A DNA stretch of 64,000 nt from Candidatus Aminicenantes bacterium UBA6072 (lineage in GTDB: Bacteria; Acidobacteriota; Aminicenantia; UBA2199): assembly GCA_002436105.1 (NCBI GenBank), contig DIXU01000012.1:101773-165772 (forward strand). Direction: 5' to 3'. Positions 60,765 to 64,000 of this stretch are shown one piece after another. The notes under the pieces were generated by a model that saw only the letters and a list, made by a program, of their open reading frames with translations, ran no database searches and had not been told where the DNA came from. Numbering within the stretch: the first letter of the stretch is position 1; every line of letters starts with the position of its first letter. Both the position numbers and the translations under genes were made by a program.

Positions 60765-60776
<12 letters not shown>
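60602..60776. repeat. Word-repeat element E9, mosaic
   Basis: In order: TGATTCGTAATTCGTGATTCG words (as in E4), GACGTCAGACGTTAGATGTTAG words (as in E5/E10), and CTGACACTGACACTGTCACTGACAC (as in E6/E10). It lies between the clpA end and the APC permease promoter. On the minus strand its GTCAGTGACAG word supplies the clpA stop codon. No clear right-hand inverted arm. Confidence 0.8.
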
Positions 60777-63089
<2,313 letters not shown>

Positions 63090-63096
63090 GGCGGCT

Positions 63097-63420
63097 TCAG
63101 GCCTCCTCGAACGTGCAACGGAGGGGGAATTCCCGCTCGCGGGCGAGAGCGAGCACCCGCGAGACCTTGGTGCGGGCGATGTCGTAGCTGTAGACGCCGC
63201 AGACGCCGCTGCCGCGGCGGTGGACGTCGAGCATGATCTTCCTGGCCTCGGGCGCCGGCTTGTGGAAGACCCGGATCAGGACATCGACCACGAACTCCAT
63301 GGTGGTATAGTGGTCGTTGACAAGGACGACCCGGTACATGCGGGGCGGGCGCAGCTCGGTCCGCTCGCGGATCTGCTGCTCGGAGTCGATGCCAACGGTG
63401 AATCCGTCCTGTTTTCCCAT
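63097..63420 (-). CDS. clpS: ClpS adaptor
   Basis: 107 residues. The N-end-rule binding site is LVNDHYTTMEFVVDVL, followed by VHRRGSGVCGVYSYDIAR as in ClpS. It delivers N-degron substrates to ClpA, encoded 7 bases downstream. The N-terminal 25 residues are the usual flexible extension. Confidence 0.95.
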   Translation of the reverse strand: MGKQDGFTVGIDSEQQIRERTELRPPRMYRVVLVNDHYTTMEFVVDVLIRVFHKPAPEARKIMLDVHRRGSGVCGVYSYDIARTKVSRVLALAREREFPLRCTFEEA

Positions 63421-63443
63421 GAAGTGCGAGTTCCCTTGATTTC

Positions 63444-63472
63444 ATTGTAGCGCAGCCCTGGGGAAGAGTCAA
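63444..63472 (-). promoter_or_regulatory. Promoter of clpS-clpA
   Basis: Minus strand TTGACT (63472-63467), 17-bp spacer, TACAAT (63449-63444), 23 bases before the ATG. Confidence 0.75.
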
Positions 63473-63486
63473 CGAGACAAAATGCT

Positions 63487-63823
63487 GTAATTCAGACGTT
63501 AGATGGTAGACGTTAGTGGTTAGCAAGAAAAAAGCTCTGGAAATCAAGCTTGTTCTTGGATTGGCTGACGTCTACCGTCTGTCGGCTAACGTCTTATGCC
63601 AGTGTTGGTGTTAGCAGGAGACCTTACGGGCCTTAGTGACAGTGGTAGTGGTAGTAGGAGAACTAAACGAACTTCGGTGTCAGTGACAGTGACAGTGTCA
63701 GCAAGAAACCAAAGTAATCGGTTTACGGTAGACGGTCAGAAAACTGCAATGCGAAGACTTAAATTCCAAAAAACAAGCACCAAATTCCAAACAAATTCCA
63801 AATTCCAATTTCCAAAACGAAAG
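63487..63823. repeat. Word-repeat element E10, composite
   Basis: First block: a palindrome with arms CAGACGTTAGATGGTAGACG... and the inverse ...GACGTCTACCGTCTGTCGG around CAAGCTTG (63545-63552), as in E5. Second: GTGACAGTGGTAGTGGTAGTAGG words (as in E8). Third: GTCAGTGACAGTGACAGTGTCAGC (as in E6/E9). Fourth: AAATTCCAAATTCCAATTTCC words (63751-63823), inverse of 52561-52614. It fills the long gap between clpS and the putative insertion sequence. No gene is seen in the gap. Confidence 0.85.
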
Positions 63824-63861
63824 CGAGATATGATCGAAAGTTGTGTCTGGATGTAAAAAGG

Positions 63862-63925
63862 ATGTGTCGTATGCTATTAAATCAAGTTCTACCAAAAACT
63901 AAATTCAAGGGAGCATACGACACAT
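63862..63925 (+). promoter_or_regulatory. Inverted repeat sequestering the start codon of the last gene
   Basis: A perfect 14-bp inverted repeat, ATGTGTCGTATGCT (63862-63875) and AGCATACGACACAT (63912-63925), with a 36-base loop. The right arm contains the first two bases of the ATG at 63924 and part of the region between the AAGGGAG ribosome site and the start codon, so the hairpin in RNA would hide the start. It may also mark the end of a mobile element. Confidence 0.55.
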
Positions 63926-64000
63926 GGAAGATTTTAGCAGAGAGTGGTTTGAGAGTCTACCGGCGATGTCACTGAGCGAGATCCTCAAAGAGGGGGCACA
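63924..64000 (+). CDS. Start of an unknown gene, possibly a transposase
   Basis: 25 codons are visible (MEDFSREWFESLPAMSLSEI...) and the frame runs off the window. AAGGGAG lies about 10 bases before the ATG. Base composition is lower in GC than the neighbours, and it follows a strong inverted repeat next to a repeat-rich gap, which suggests the left end of an insertion sequence. The visible part is too short for family assignment. Confidence 0.4.
   Translation, partial: MEDFSREWFESLPAMSLSEILKEGA

Overview
The window is a GC-rich, gene-dense stretch of a bacterial chromosome, and almost all of it can be assigned. A PilQ secretin implies an outer membrane. The HdrABC-FlxABCD electron-bifurcation operon, several radical-SAM enzymes, two Na+-dependent SNF-type symporters and an APC permease suggest an anaerobic heterotroph that uses amino acids or peptides. 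My best guess is an Acidobacteriota-like lineage such as Candidatus Aminicenantes. That is inference from gene content and style, not a database match.

Layout: 1-798 minus, partial C26-type glutamine amidotransferase. 856-4929 minus, fatty-acid/phospholipid operon yceD-rpmF-plsX-fabG-acpP-fabF, closed by a perfect intrinsic terminator. 5091-6772 minus, a three-gene operon with an ECF sigma factor and zinc anti-sigma factor, divergent from an exported CHAT-domain protein (6868-8472). 8689-11427, class II aldolase, unknown secreted protein and fabD. 11691-17930, type IV pilus pilMNOPQ plus two lipoproteins. 18036-21750, TPR protein, roadblock-domain protein and alpha-glucan phosphorylase. 21991-24717 minus, def-fmt-rsmB. 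25058-27833, mutL-mutY. 28012-29650, DUF47/PhoU-like regulator and Pit phosphate transporter. 29755-32271, a GT2/GT21-like and a GT28-like glycosyltransferase. 32442-37240, pstSCAB1B2-phoU. 37347-42285, kamA-like radical SAM enzyme, two D-Ala-D-Ala-ligase-like ATP-grasp proteins, a GNAT and corA. 42450-43871, a Trp-rich leader ORF and trpB2. 44093-45730, UPF0313/YgiQ-like radical SAM protein. 45829-52394, hdrCBA-flxDCBA. 52767-55633, a DUF1566 membrane protein and nfo. 55636-60478, three amino-acid transporters. 60765-63420 minus, clpS-clpA. 63862-64000, probable start of an insertion sequence.

Three features stand out. First, about ten intergenic regions carry large imperfect palindromes. 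Their arms are tandem short words (for example GTTCCATGTTCCACG, TAATTCGTGATTCG, ACGTCTGACGTCTA, GTGACAAGTGACGAGT, CACTGACACTGTCA), and most have a short perfect palindrome at the centre. They sit at gene 3' ends, three times supply the gene's stop codon, and in two places form mosaics of each other's words. Second, near-consensus sigma70-type promoters (TTGACA/TTGACT-N17-TATAAT/TACAAT) are easy to see. For def, the CHAT gene and the trp leader the -10 box lies only 6-8 bases before the start codon, which predicts leaderless transcripts. Third, some systems look unusual in detail: a pst operon with two complementarily degenerate ATPases, a trpB2 gene behind a Trp-codon-rich leader peptide, and a KamA/ATP-grasp/ATP-grasp/GNAT cluster that could make an acetylated beta-amino-acid product.

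No rRNA, tRNA or CRISPR array was recognised.
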